Part shown: positions 41,981 through 51,398 of the stretch, piece by piece
Numbering within the stretch: position 1 is the stretch's first letter
How the letters are laid out: each line of letters starts with the position of its first letter
NCBI GenBank assembly: GCA_040766655.1
Contig: JAXGQB010000014.1
Location: 1 to 64,000 of the forward strand
Source: JALOOB01 sp040766655
GTDB lineage: Bacteria > Chloroflexota > Anaerolineae > CG2-30-64-16
Direction of reading: 5' to 3'
Length of the DNA: 64,000 nt
Made by a program: the position numbers and the translations under genes
Notes under the pieces: model-generated
The model's input: only the letters and a program-made list of their open reading frames with translations
The model's database searches: none
Told to the model about the DNA's origin: nothing

Positions 41981-43654
41981 ATGAGCAAAGAGCTGATCAT
42001 GGCGATCAACCAGATCTGCGCCGAGAAGGAGTTGCCGCGCGATATCATCCTCGAGGCGATCGAGGAAGCGCTGGTCCACGCCTATCGCAAGAACTACGCT
42101 AGCCCCACGGCGAATGTACAGGTGACGGTCGACCAGGAAAGCGGTGACCTTCAGATTTTCTGCGAGAAACAGATCGTGGAAGAAGTGTCTGATGGCGCTG
42201 TGGAGATTTCGCTGGCGGACGCGCGCAAGATCGACCAGGATGCGGAGGTCGGCGGTCAGGTGCTAGATCAGCGCGAGCCGAACGACTTCGGCCGCATCGC
42301 CGCTCAGACAGCCAAACAGGTCATCCTACAACGCATTCACGAGGCTGAGCGAGATCAGCTATTCGACTTCTACAAACAACGCGAAGGGGAGCTGATCACG
42401 GGCCAGGTCCAGTCGATCGACTATCGATCGAACGCGGTCACGATCACTCTGAGCAAGAAGGCCGAAGGCATCATTGCCGCCGAAGACCAGTTGCCGAACG
42501 ATCGCTATCGCATCGGCATGAACGTACGCACCCTGCTGGCAGAGATCAACAAGGGGACGCGCGGCCCTCAGATTCGGCTCTCGCGGACCCATCGCAACAT
42601 GCTGCGCCGGCTGCTCGAACGGGAAATTCCGGAGATCTACAGCGGAACCGTCGAAGTGAAGAGCATCGCGCGTGAACCCGGCAACCGCTCGAAGGTTGCA
42701 GTGTTCGCTAGCCAGCCGGGCGTCGATCCGGTCGGTTCTTGCGTAGGTCTGCGCGGCACTCGCATTCAGAACATCGTCGATGAATTGAACGGCGAGAAGA
42801 TCGATGTTGTCGAATGGTCATCGGATGTTCGCTCCTTCATCAGCAACGCCCTGAGCCCTGCCAAGCCGACCGACACGATCCTGATCGAGGAAGGCGATAT
42901 CCGTACGGCCATCGTCGTCGTACCGGACCGGCAGCTCTCGCTGGCAATCGGCAAAGAAGGACAGAACGCGCGGTTGGCTGCGAAGCTGACGGGGTGGCGA
43001 ATCGACATCAAGAGCGAGACGGAAGCCGCGACTGAAGGCCTGGCGGAGATCAAGCGCCAGCAGATGCAGATGATCAAGACGCGCTCGCTGCAGGATCGAG
43101 CGGCAGCACTCCCGGCAACGGACGATCTGCTCAGCCGGGCGCAGTGGCTGCTGCAGGAGAAAGACAAGACCCAGGTCACCCTGGAGGCCGCAGCCCGTAT
43201 GTTGGTCGAGGCCGATCACAACAGGCCCACTCTGCAGGGCGTTGAGGAAGGCGACGAGGGCGCGCAAGTTCCGGCCGAGATGGACGCCGTCACGCCCGAG
43301 GCACCTGCCGTCGAGCCCGAGGCGATCGCTGAGCTTCAACCAGAAGCTGTCGAGCCGTTGCCTGCGCCGGAACCCAGCGAGTCTCCTGTCTCTGAGGATG
43401 TGCAGGCGGTCGCTCCCGAGCCAATCGCCGAGACGATGGCTGAGGCCTCGGAAGAGCTCCTCGAGTACGCGGTGGAAGAGTTCGCAGAAGATGAGGATGG
43501 GGACGCAGCGACGGCCGCTGGCAAGAAGCCTGTTAAGAAGGGCAAGAAGTCCAGCAAGAAACGGGAGCTCGTCTTCGACGAAAACCTCGGCGAGGTGGTC
43601 GCCCGCCGCAAACGCAAGCCAACGCGTGAGGGCGGTTGGGAAACCGAATACTAG
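41981..43654 (+). CDS. nusA: Transcription termination/antitermination factor NusA
   Basis: A 557-residue RNA polymerase factor. N-terminal domain (1-125), S1 domain (about 133-205, GELITGQVQSIDY), KH1 with VGSCVGLRGTRIQNIV and KH2 with SLAIGKEGQNARLAAKLTGW. After about 350 it has a helical segment, then a long acidic Glu/Pro/Ala-rich region (about 420-505) and a Lys-rich end (KKPVKKGKKSSKKREL). That C-terminal extension is unlike short NusA. No SD as strong as elsewhere; ATG at 41981 follows TAGGAG with a 13-base gap. rimP, the usual gene before nusA, is missing. Confidence 0.96.
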   Translation: MSKELIMAINQICAEKELPRDIILEAIEEALVHAYRKNYASPTANVQVTVDQESGDLQIFCEKQIVEEVSDGAVEISLADARKIDQDAEVGGQVLDQREPNDFGRIAAQTAKQVILQRIHEAERDQLFDFYKQREGELITGQVQSIDYRSNAVTITLSKKAEGIIAAEDQLPNDRYRIGMNVRTLLAEINKGTRGPQIRLSRTHRNMLRRLLEREIPEIYSGTVEVKSIAREPGNRSKVAVFASQPGVDPVGSCVGLRGTRIQNIVDELNGEKIDVVEWSSDVRSFISNALSPAKPTDTILIEEGDIRTAIVVVPDRQLSLAIGKEGQNARLAAKLTGWRIDIKSETEAATEGLAEIKRQQMQMIKTRSLQDRAAALPATDDLLSRAQWLLQEKDKTQVTLEAAARMLVEADHNRPTLQGVEEGDEGAQVPAEMDAVTPEAPAVEPEAIAELQPEAVEPLPAPEPSESPVSEDVQAVAPEPIAETMAEASEELLEYAVEEFAEDEDGDAATAAGKKPVKKGKKSSKKRELVFDENLGEVVARRKRKPTREGGWETEY

Positions 43655-43657
43655 ATC

Positions 43658-43969
43658 ATGCCGAAACCGAAGGGGCCGCGACCCAAACATGTGCCGATAC
43701 GGACGTGCGTGATCTGCCGGAACGAATCCGGCAAGCGTGAACTCGTCCGCGTCGTGCACACCGCCGGCGAAGGGGTCAGGGTCGATCCATCAGGCAAGTT
43801 GCCGGGTCGCGGCGCCTATCTGTGCAGGTCGCGTGCTTGCTGGCAAAACCCTGGATTCGTGCCTCGACTCAATGCGGCATTGAAGACCAGGCTGACGGAA
43901 ACCGAGATAGCTGCGCTACAGGCATACGCAATGACCGTTCCTGAGGACAATGGCAGCGCACAACCGTAG
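43658..43969 (+). CDS. rnpM: YlxR family RNA-binding protein (RnpM)
   Basis: A 103-residue protein of the YlxR (DUF448) family, reported to modulate RNase P in Bacillus. RTCVICRNESGKRELVRVV and the GRGAYLCRSRACW segment are diagnostic. It sits 3 bases after nusA as usual. The YlxQ (L7Ae-like) gene that often follows is absent. Confidence 0.93.
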   Translation: MPKPKGPRPKHVPIRTCVICRNESGKRELVRVVHTAGEGVRVDPSGKLPGRGAYLCRSRACWQNPGFVPRLNAALKTRLTETEIAALQAYAMTVPEDNGSAQP

Positions 43970-44258
43970 CGTTGTCCACCAGGACGAGTCGATGTCCGCG
44001 GAAGAGCAGGAGCATCTGGATGGTGGCGGCCAAACAACCGCTGAAGACAATAGGGTGGGCGCCGGAGCTGGGCACTGCAAGGGTGGTCATATGGTAGGTT
44101 GACTGCTGTAATCTGACCCTCGCAAGCACCCCTCGGTCCCATCCCCAATGTCCAACCGAATCGAGAACCCGGCCGGTTCGCACGTCCGGCACGACACAGC
44201 TGTGTCGGGAGACTTACGTCGCCCTGCGGGCCTGTGTGTCGGTAGGAGGAGAAGATAA
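43970..44258. other. Structured leader between rnpM and infB
   Basis: 289 bases without a convincing gene. It contains a perfect 16-bp palindrome CGACACAGCTGTGTCG (44192-44207) and a GAACC/GGTTC inverted repeat (about 44165-44179). A 50-codon frame from 43950 ends near 44103 but lacks family features. The region may be an infB leader. Confidence 0.45.
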
Positions 44259-46829
44259 GTGGCTAATAAAAATCCTAAGACAGAAGAATCCAAACCGGCT
44301 GGGAGCCGAAAGCAAGACGCTCCGGCTGCAGCAGAACCGCAGCAACCGAATGGCGATAACGGCAAGGCAGAGCAAGCTCCTCGCGCCAGCGGGGCCGCAC
44401 AGCCAGCAAAGGGCGCAGCACGCGCCTCCGATTCACCGCAACGCACTGACACAGCGCGCCAGCCCAAGACGCCATCGGTCGCCAAGCCCACCAGTCTGAC
44501 CCGGCCGGGCAGCAGCATGTCACAACGCGCCCCAGGGCTGCAGCATCCTGGACAGGCGGCCGATAACGCACGCGGTTCGCAGGGTGCGTCGCAGTCTGAT
44601 GGCTCCGGAGAGGTGTTTAGCCAGCGCGTCTTCGATCCTACATCCGAGGACACCGTCGTTCCGCGCGGCCGGCCTGCGGGAGGTGGCCGTCCTGTAGGGG
44701 GTGGCCAGCGCCAGGGTGCGCCCGGAGGCCAGGGCCGCCCCACCGGCCCGGCAACGGGCCCATCCGGCCGTCCGGGTGGATTCGGCTCGGGCGGTGGCCC
44801 GGACTCATCACAAGGTCGCCAGGGCGGTGGCCAACCAGATCGCAGCGGTGGGCAGCGCACGACCCCCGACCGAAGTCGCCAGGGCGGCGGCCAGTCGGGA
44901 TACGGCGGACGTCAGGGCGGTGGCGGCCAGAGAGGCAAGCAAGGGCAGAGGCGACCGGGTGGTCAGCGCTCTCAGGGCGGCGGCCAGGGTGCAGGATCAG
45001 CGGGAGCGGGAGCGCCAGCGCCCCGCGCTGCAGCCGTAGCCGCGCCAGCAGCGGTCTCCGACATCCTCATACCTGAGATCATCACCGTGCGTGACCTGGC
45101 CGAGCGGATGCACAAGAGCCCGATCGAGATCATCAAGACGCTGATGAACTACGGCATGATGGTCACGATCACCGAATCGATCGATTTCGATACTGCTGCA
45201 TTGATCGGTGAAGAACTCGGCATCGAGGTCAAGCCCGAGCGCGAACCCGAACCTGAGCCGGCCGAGGAGGCCGAGGAGGCACCCAAGACCCTACGGCAAC
45301 GCATCATCGCGGAGGAAAAGACCGAAAACATGCAGGCTCGTCCCCCCGTAGTGGTGGTGTTGGGCCACGTCGACCACGGCAAGACGACGCTCCTGGACGC
45401 CATCCGGGAGACGCGCGTGGTTGAGGGCGAAGCTGGCGGGATCACGCAACACATCGGCGCGTACCAGGTGGAGGTGAACGGGCGCAAGATCACGTTCCTT
45501 GACACGCCGGGACATGAGGCGTTCACGGCCATGCGCGCGCGCGGCGCTATGGTGACCGATATCGCGATCCTCGTCGTGGCCGCAGATGACGGCGTCATGC
45601 CGCAGACCAAGGAAGCCATCTCGCACGTCAAGGCGGCGCAGGTGCCGCTCATCGTGGCGCTCAACAAGATCGACAAGGCTCAGTCCAACCCGGACCGGGT
45701 CAAACAGGAATTGGCGGACAACGGTGTGCTGATCGAGGAGTACGGCGGCGACGTCATGTGCGTGCCCGTGTCGGCCAAGATGCGCCGCGGCATCGAAGAC
45801 CTGCTGGAGAGCGTCCTGCTCGCCACCGAGGTCGACCCGCAGATGGCTAACCCCGACGGAGAGTGCGTCGGCACAGTGATCGAAAGCCGTCTCGACAAGA
45901 CGCGCGGGCCGATGGCGACGCTCCTGGTACAAAACGGCACGCTGAAGGTTGGCGACAGCATTGTCAGCGGCGAGACTCACGCCAGGATCCGCGCGATGTA
46001 CGATGACAAGGGCGAACCGATCACCGAGGCGCTGCCGGCTCAGCCTATCGCGATCCTCGGATTCTCGGACGTCCCCGTGGCAGGCGACACCTTCAAGGTA
46101 GTGGCCGACGACCGGACTGCACGCGCATTGGCTGAGGTGCGCCAGGACGAAAAACGCGCCGCTGTCGGCCCTGCGCCGCTGCGCACTCTGGAGAGCATCT
46201 TCGCCGCTGCCGAGGCAGGCCAGGTCAAGGAATTGAACCTGATTCTCAAGGCTGACGTGCAAGGCTCCATCGAACCGATCGTCAACTCGCTGGACAAGCT
46301 GAGCACGGACAAGCTCAAGGTCAAGGTGCTGCACCAGGGCACCGGTAACATCACGGAATCGGACGTCATGCTGGCCATCGCCTCGCATGCGATCATCGTG
46401 GGCTTCTCGGTCGTGACTGACGGCGCTGCGCAGAAGATGGCTGAGGCCGAGGGCGTGGACATCAGGATCTACAAGATCATCTACAACATCATCGAGGATG
46501 TTCAGAAGGCCCTCACCGGCTTGCTGGAGCCGGTGTATAAGGAAGTCGTGACAGGCCATGCAGAGATCAGGCAGGTCTTCAAGGTATCGAAGGTCGGCAA
46601 GGTTGCAGGCTGTTACATCCTCGATGGCGAGATTCCCCGCAATTCGTCCGTGCGGATCAAGCGCAACGGGGAACCGATCGGCGAAGATAGGATCGCAGCC
46701 TTGAAACGATTCCAGGAAGACGTCGCCGAGGTTAAGACCGGATTCGAATGCGGCATACACCTGAACAACTTCAACGACTTTGAAGTGGGCGACATTCTGG
46801 AAGCGTACAAGAAGGAGCGGGTGCTGTAA
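44259..46829 (+). CDS. infB: Translation initiation factor IF-2
   Basis: An 856-residue GTPase that brings fMet-tRNA to the 30S subunit. The first 270 residues are low-complexity, rich in Gly, Gln, Arg and Ser, with GGGQRQG-like repeats. Then comes the IF2_N domain (EIITVRDLAERMHKSPIEII) and the G domain with GHVDHGKTTLLD, DTPGHEAF and NKIDKAQ. C-terminal domains II-IV follow, ending FNDFEVGDILEAY. GTG at 44259 follows AGGAGGAG. Its TAA stop shares one base with the rbfA ATG. Confidence 0.97.
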   Translation: MANKNPKTEESKPAGSRKQDAPAAAEPQQPNGDNGKAEQAPRASGAAQPAKGAARASDSPQRTDTARQPKTPSVAKPTSLTRPGSSMSQRAPGLQHPGQAADNARGSQGASQSDGSGEVFSQRVFDPTSEDTVVPRGRPAGGGRPVGGGQRQGAPGGQGRPTGPATGPSGRPGGFGSGGGPDSSQGRQGGGQPDRSGGQRTTPDRSRQGGGQSGYGGRQGGGGQRGKQGQRRPGGQRSQGGGQGAGSAGAGAPAPRAAAVAAPAAVSDILIPEIITVRDLAERMHKSPIEIIKTLMNYGMMVTITESIDFDTAALIGEELGIEVKPEREPEPEPAEEAEEAPKTLRQRIIAEEKTENMQARPPVVVVLGHVDHGKTTLLDAIRETRVVEGEAGGITQHIGAYQVEVNGRKITFLDTPGHEAFTAMRARGAMVTDIAILVVAADDGVMPQTKEAISHVKAAQVPLIVALNKIDKAQSNPDRVKQELADNGVLIEEYGGDVMCVPVSAKMRRGIEDLLESVLLATEVDPQMANPDGECVGTVIESRLDKTRGPMATLLVQNGTLKVGDSIVSGETHARIRAMYDDKGEPITEALPAQPIAILGFSDVPVAGDTFKVVADDRTARALAEVRQDEKRAAVGPAPLRTLESIFAAAEAGQVKELNLILKADVQGSIEPIVNSLDKLSTDKLKVKVLHQGTGNITESDVMLAIASHAIIVGFSVVTDGAAQKMAEAEGVDIRIYKIIYNIIEDVQKALTGLLEPVYKEVVTGHAEIRQVFKVSKVGKVAGCYILDGEIPRNSSVRIKRNGEPIGEDRIAALKRFQEDVAEVKTGFECGIHLNNFNDFEVGDILEAYKKERVL

Positions 46830-47218
46830 TGGTCTCTCGCCGGCAAGAACGCGTTGCCGAGGTCTTGCTTGAGGAGTTGGGTCTGCTCATCAGCAGTGAA
46901 CTGAGCGACCCGCGGCTCGACGATGCCATGGTGACGGTGACCGATGTGCAGGTTTCGCCGGACCTCGCCAACGCCAGAGTCTACATCCAACATGTGCTGC
47001 CCGAACGGGAATCCCGCCACGTGCTCAGCGCGCTGCAGCACGCAACGGGGTTCCTGCGCCGGTCGTTGCTCGAGAATCTGCGCCTGCGCGCGGTTCCAGA
47101 GTTGCACTTCTCCGTCGATGTGACCGAGCAGCACGCGCGTCACATCGACGAAATCCTGGATCAGCTGGCCCAAGAAAATCAGCCCGCCAGTGAGTCGATG
47201 CCGCATGCCGACAGCTAG
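46829..47218 (+). CDS. rbfA: Ribosome-binding factor A
   Basis: A 129-residue 30S assembly factor for late 16S rRNA processing and cold adaptation. Family signs are RRQERVAEVLLEELGLLIS, DPRLDDAMVTVTDVQVSPDL and the RLRAVPELHFSVD segment. Start codon overlaps the infB stop as TAATG, so translation is coupled. nrnA begins inside its 3' end. Confidence 0.95.
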   Translation: MVSRRQERVAEVLLEELGLLISSELSDPRLDDAMVTVTDVQVSPDLANARVYIQHVLPERESRHVLSALQHATGFLRRSLLENLRLRAVPELHFSVDVTEQHARHIDEILDQLAQENQPASESMPHADS

Positions 47219-48200
47219 CAGCCTGCCCCTCATCGAGCTGGCGGGTCTCATCCGGCAGTCCACGCGCATGCTGGCGTTCTGCCACGTCAATCCCGATGGG
47301 GACGCAGTTGGCTCCCTCCTGGGACTGGGGCAGGTGTTCGACGCCCTGCCGGGTCGCCGCACAGTCCATCTGATCTGCCAGGATCCGGTCCCGGAAGAGT
47401 TGCACTTCATTCCCGGCGTCGAGCGCATCACCAACGCGGTGCCGTTCGGCTTCGATGCCGACCTGATCGTGTGCGTCGATGCCAGCGACCCCGCGCGGCT
47501 TGGCAAGGTATTTGCCGAGCTGGATGCGGCGCAGACGCCAGTCGTGGTGATCGACCACCACGTCACCAACCTGCACTTCGGCACCTATAACTACGTCGCG
47601 CCTGAAACTGCATCGACGTCACAGCTGATCGCAGCCCTCACTGACGCGCTCGACCTGCAGCTAACGGCGACCCTGGCGTTTCCGCTGATGGTGGGACTGG
47701 TGACGGACACCCTGGGTTTCCGGACCAGCAACGTGACGTCCGCGGAGTTGTCCTGCGGCGTGCGTTTGATGGATGCCGGCGTCGACCTGGCCGACATCGC
47801 CCAACGCACGCTGCTCTGCAAGCCCCTCAATCAGATGCGCCTGTGGGGAGAAGCGTTCGTGAAGGCGTCGTTGGCTGACGGGGTCATCTGGGTCGATGTC
47901 ACTGACGAGATGCGGCGCCGCGCAGACATCCCCGACGAGGATGATGGCGGCCTCGTCAGCCAACTCATCATGGCAGCAGAGGCGCGCGTCGCCGCAGTCT
48001 TCAACGAGTTGAAGGACGGGCGCATCGAAGTAGATCTGCGTGCCCGGCCGCCTCACAACGTTGCCACCGTCGCCCTGTCCCTGGGCGGCGGAGGACATCC
48101 TCAGGCATCGGGCTGCATCCTGCCCGGCCCTCTGGCGGCGGCCCGGGAGCGGGTACTGCCGCTGCTCGTCACCGCAGCAGTCCGCCGGACGGCATCATAG
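47205..48200 (+). CDS. nrnA: DHH-family bifunctional oligoribonuclease/PAP phosphatase NrnA
   Basis: A 331-residue DHH/DHHA1 phosphoesterase that degrades short oligonucleotides and pAp. Motifs: HVNPDGDAVGS, CVDASD, VVIDHHVTN (DHH) and a C-terminal DHHA1 domain with LGGGGHPQASGC. It begins at an ATG 14 bases inside rbfA; a GTG at 47190 is also in frame. Position between rbfA and truB is standard. Confidence 0.94.
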   Translation: MPTASSLPLIELAGLIRQSTRMLAFCHVNPDGDAVGSLLGLGQVFDALPGRRTVHLICQDPVPEELHFIPGVERITNAVPFGFDADLIVCVDASDPARLGKVFAELDAAQTPVVVIDHHVTNLHFGTYNYVAPETASTSQLIAALTDALDLQLTATLAFPLMVGLVTDTLGFRTSNVTSAELSCGVRLMDAGVDLADIAQRTLLCKPLNQMRLWGEAFVKASLADGVIWVDVTDEMRRRADIPDEDDGGLVSQLIMAAEARVAAVFNELKDGRIEVDLRARPPHNVATVALSLGGGGHPQASGCILPGPLAAARERVLPLLVTAAVRRTAS

Positions 48201-48219
48201 CGCGAACCAGGTGATCGAC

Positions 48220-49116
48220 ATGGACGGCATCCTCAACATCGACAAACCGCAAGGGTGGACCTCTCACGACGTAGTGGCGTGGGTTCGCCGCCTGTTAAGG
48301 GTCAAGCGGGTGGGTCATGCCGGCACGCTGGATCCTCTGGCCACCGGTGTGCTGTTGGTCTGCGTGGGTCAGGCAACGCGACTGTCCGAATACGTCATGG
48401 CGTCAGACAAATCCTATCGGGCGCAAGTCCAGCTCGGCACGTCGACGGACACCTATGACCTGGATGGCGACGTGGTCCAGGTGCGCCCGCTGCCAGAGGG
48501 GCTCGATCTGGAAACCATCCGAGAGGCACTGGCTGCGTTTCAGGGCGATCTCATGCAGACACCGCCGGTCTACTCCGCCATCAAGCAGGGCGGGGTCGCG
48601 CTGCACCGCCTGGCGCGGCGCGGAGAGGCGGTGCAGCCGCAAGCGCGTCCGGTGCACATCCACCACATCGAGCTGGTCGACTGGTCCCCGCCAGTGGTCA
48701 CGGTCAACGTGACGTGCAGCCCGGGCACCTATATTCGAAGCCTGGCCCATGATCTGGGAGAGGCGCTTGGGTGCGGGGGGACGCTGGCCAGCCTGCGTCG
48801 AACACGCAGCGGCGCGTTTTCGGTGGACACCGCCTTGGCGCCCGACGACATTGCCGAGGCCTTCCGCAGCGGCTCTCTGAACGAGCATCTTAAGCCGATG
48901 ACCGCGGCCCTCACTTCCCTGACACCGGTAGAAGTGACGGAAGCGGATGCCGCACGGCTGCGAACGGGTGGGCCCATCCCCCATTCCAGCGATCAGCCAC
49001 CCACCAGCACTACCGCCTACGCGATCGACGCCAGCGGAGGCGTCGTCGCCATCCTGAGATATGCTTCGGAGCAGAACGACTGGTGGCCTGACAAGGTATT
49101 CCTTGCGGCGACCTGA
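48220..49116 (+). CDS. truB: tRNA pseudouridine-55 synthase TruB
   Basis: A 298-residue enzyme that forms pseudouridine 55 in the T-loop of all tRNAs. N-terminal GILNIDKPQGWTSHDVV; catalytic Asp in GHAGTLDPLATGVLLV; then YDLDGDVV and TPPVYSAIKQGG; and the TCSPGTYIRSLAHDLGE motif. ATG at 48220 follows AGGTG with a 6-base gap; the longer frame overlaps nrnA and is not used. Confidence 0.95.
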   Translation: MDGILNIDKPQGWTSHDVVAWVRRLLRVKRVGHAGTLDPLATGVLLVCVGQATRLSEYVMASDKSYRAQVQLGTSTDTYDLDGDVVQVRPLPEGLDLETIREALAAFQGDLMQTPPVYSAIKQGGVALHRLARRGEAVQPQARPVHIHHIELVDWSPPVVTVNVTCSPGTYIRSLAHDLGEALGCGGTLASLRRTRSGAFSVDTALAPDDIAEAFRSGSLNEHLKPMTAALTSLTPVEVTEADAARLRTGGPIPHSSDQPPTSTTAYAIDASGGVVAILRYASEQNDWWPDKVFLAAT

Positions 49117-49155
49117 GCCACTCCCTGACCGGTGCTGAGCAGATCTTCAGAGCCT

Positions 49156-50508
49156 ATGCAAATCTACCACGGCCTGCCCGACGATCCCTTCTCGAAGCCG
49201 ATCTATCTGACTATCGGCAACTTCGACGGCGTTCACCTGGGTCACCAGCGGCTCATACGCGAGCTCGCCCGTGCCGCTCATCAGGGCGATGGACTGGCCG
49301 GGCTGTTGACGTTCGAGCCGCACCCCGTGGCTGTCCTGCGATCCGACCTGGTCGTACCGCGTCTCACCTCCAGCGAAGATCGCGCAGACATCCTGGCCGC
49401 ACTCGGACTCGATTTCGTGATCGTATTTCCGTTTACGAGATCGACGGCAGAGACGTCTGCAGCAGATTTCCTCGCAGCGCTGATGCGCGTACTGCCCCTG
49501 GCCGAGTTGTGGGTCGGGCCTGACTTCGCGCTGGGCCGCGGCCGCGAAGGGAACATCGAACGACTTACCGGGTTCGGCCGGCACATGGGATTCTCGCTGC
49601 AGGTCATTCCCAACCTGGACTGGCAGGGCGAGCCCGTGCGCTCCAGCCGCGTGCGCTCGCTCCTGGCAGAGGACGGCGCTGTGGCACAGGCCGCCGAATT
49701 GCTCGGTCGCCCGTATCGCCTTGCAGCAGAGGTCGTGCGGGGCGCACAGCGCGGCACGGGCCTGGGCTTTCCCACCGCGAACCTCCTGATTCCGGAGGAT
49801 CGGTTGACACCTGCCTATGGCGTCTATGCCTGTTGGGCGTGGCGTGGAGAGCGCGGATATCCTGCGGTTGTCAACGTCGGCGTGAGACCCAGCTTTGACA
49901 ACGGGCATCCGTCCGTAGAAGCGCATCTGATCGACTTTGCGGGAGACCTCTACGGCGAGGTGCTGGGGCTCAGCTTCATCGCGCGGCTGCGAGGCGAGAA
50001 GAGGTTTGCGGAGATCGCAGACCTTGTCGCACAGATAGGCACAGATACGGCGAGTGCGAAACAACTCCTCTCGTATCCGGACACGCATGCGCAGGCCGCG
50101 GCGGCGGCTTCGTGGCGCGAGATCGCACACACTGCCGACTACTCCGTCGAGGTCTCTGGCGCCGATCTACGCACCCTCTTCGCGAATTCGGCGCTGGCCA
50201 TGTACGGCTATCAGGACGTCGAACACGACCATCCGGTGTCGTTGGCCCGCGCCATCGCGGTGCAGGCCGACGGATTCGAGGAGTTGATGGTTGGGTGGTT
50301 GAACCGCTTGCTCCTGTGGCAGGAAACAGGCGGTGAGATGTACACCCGATTTGAGATCCACGAGCTCTCAGAATGCGGGTTACGAGGCGTCGCCTATGGC
50401 TACCCCGGCTCCCCCTCTCACACGGCCATCAAGGCCGCGACCTTCTACGATCTTCTGGTTCAGGAAACCGGTGCAGGCTGGCGCGCGAGGGTGACGTTCG
50501 ATATATGA
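49156..50508 (+). CDS. ribF: RibF riboflavin kinase/FAD synthetase fused to a C-terminal archease domain
   Basis: A 450-residue protein in which normal RibF is followed by a second domain. Residues 1-170 are FAD synthetase (GNFDGVHLGHQRL, VGPDFALGRGREG, RSSRVRSLL). Residues 180-308 are riboflavin kinase (GLGFPTANLL, YGVYACW, NVGVRPSF). After a short linker, 319-450 matches archease: WREIAHTADYSVEVSG with Asp328, LRTLFANSALAMYGY, FEELMVGWLNRLLLW, KAATFYDLLV and the final RVTFDI with the terminal Asp. Archease normally activates the RtcB RNA ligase. The frame is continuous with no stop or shift. ATG at 49156 was chosen over a GTG 8 codons upstream. Confidence 0.9.
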   Translation: MQIYHGLPDDPFSKPIYLTIGNFDGVHLGHQRLIRELARAAHQGDGLAGLLTFEPHPVAVLRSDLVVPRLTSSEDRADILAALGLDFVIVFPFTRSTAETSAADFLAALMRVLPLAELWVGPDFALGRGREGNIERLTGFGRHMGFSLQVIPNLDWQGEPVRSSRVRSLLAEDGAVAQAAELLGRPYRLAAEVVRGAQRGTGLGFPTANLLIPEDRLTPAYGVYACWAWRGERGYPAVVNVGVRPSFDNGHPSVEAHLIDFAGDLYGEVLGLSFIARLRGEKRFAEIADLVAQIGTDTASAKQLLSYPDTHAQAAAAASWREIAHTADYSVEVSGADLRTLFANSALAMYGYQDVEHDHPVSLARAIAVQADGFEELMVGWLNRLLLWQETGGEMYTRFEIHELSECGLRGVAYGYPGSPSHTAIKAATFYDLLVQETGAGWRARVTFDI

Positions 50509-50526
50509 GCGAGGCTGGCGCGGGGA

Positions 50527-51321
50527 TCAGACTGAGACCGGCGCCTTGATGTGGGGGTGTGGATCGTAGCCCACCAGCTCGAAGTCCTCGAACGTGAAAC
50601 GGGTGATGTCGCGCACTTCCGGATTGATGCGCATCTGGGGCAGCGGACGGGGCTCCCTGGTCAGCTGCAGGCGGGCCTGCTCGAAGTGATTGCGGTACAG
50701 GTGCGCATCGCCACTCGTGTGGATGAATTCTCCCGGTTCCAGGTCGCAGACCTGGGCCACCATCAGGGTCAGCAGCGCGTACGACGCGATGTTGAAGGGC
50801 AGACCTAAGAACACATCGACCGACCGCTGATAGAGCTGGCACGACAGCCGGCCCCGCGCGACGTAGAACTGAAACAAAACATGGCAGGGCGGCAACGCCA
50901 TCCGCTCGATCTCACCCACATTCCACGCGCTGATGATCAGCCGGCGCGAGTCCGGATTCTTGCGCAGTTGGTCGATCACCTCGCTCAGTTGGTCCACCTG
51001 CCGTCCATCCGCGCCCGCCCACGAGCGCCACTGCCGGCCGTACACGGGCCCTAACTCGCCATCAGTGCCGGCCCACTCATCCCAGATGCGCACGCCATGC
51101 TCCTGCAGCCAGCGCACGTTGGTGTCTCCGTTGATGAACCAGAGCAGCTCGTAGATGATGGAACGGGTATGCAGCTTCTTCGTGGTCAGCAGAGGGAAAC
51201 CCGACGCAAGATCGAAGCGCATCTGATGGCCGAAGACCGACCGCGTGCCCGTGCCCGTGCGGTCGCTTTTGTCCGCCCCATCTTCGAGTATCCGGCGCAT
51301 CAGTGCCAGGTAAGCCTGCAT
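50527..51321 (-). CDS. thyA: Thymidylate synthase ThyA
   Basis: A 264-residue enzyme making dTMP from dUMP with methylene-THF. The catalytic Cys146 is in LPPCHVLFQFYV, and RSVDVFLGLPFNIASYA and the DAHLYRNH motif are intact. Length equals that of E. coli ThyA. The ATG at 51321 has GGAG six bases before it; a GTG four codons upstream contains that SD and is therefore unlikely. It converges with ribF (18 bases). Confidence 0.96.
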   Translation of the reverse strand: MQAYLALMRRILEDGADKSDRTGTGTRSVFGHQMRFDLASGFPLLTTKKLHTRSIIYELLWFINGDTNVRWLQEHGVRIWDEWAGTDGELGPVYGRQWRSWAGADGRQVDQLSEVIDQLRKNPDSRRLIISAWNVGEIERMALPPCHVLFQFYVARGRLSCQLYQRSVDVFLGLPFNIASYALLTLMVAQVCDLEPGEFIHTSGDAHLYRNHFEQARLQLTREPRPLPQMRINPEVRDITRFTFEDFELVGYDPHPHIKAPVSV

Positions 51322-51343
51322 CTTTTTCTCCACGCGTTCGAAC

Positions 51344-51365
51344 GGGGGCGCAGCGCAGCGCCCCC
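51344..51365 (-). terminator. GC-rich hairpin between CBS-ACT gene and thyA
   Basis: GGGGGCGC (51344-51351) pairs with GCGCCCCC (51358-51365) over a six-base loop, with no T-run. Confidence 0.35.
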
Positions 51366-51398
51366 ATCCAACACCGCTATCTCAACTGGCCGAAGCGC

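Noticed and set aside
43950..44103. 50-codon frame after rnpM, possible YlxQ remnant
   Set aside because: It overlaps the rnpM stop, has no SD and shows no L7Ae-like motif.
44149..44250. Possible tRNA or group II intron fragment
   Set aside because: GGTTC-like and palindromic segments occur but no cloverleaf or intron domain could be folded.
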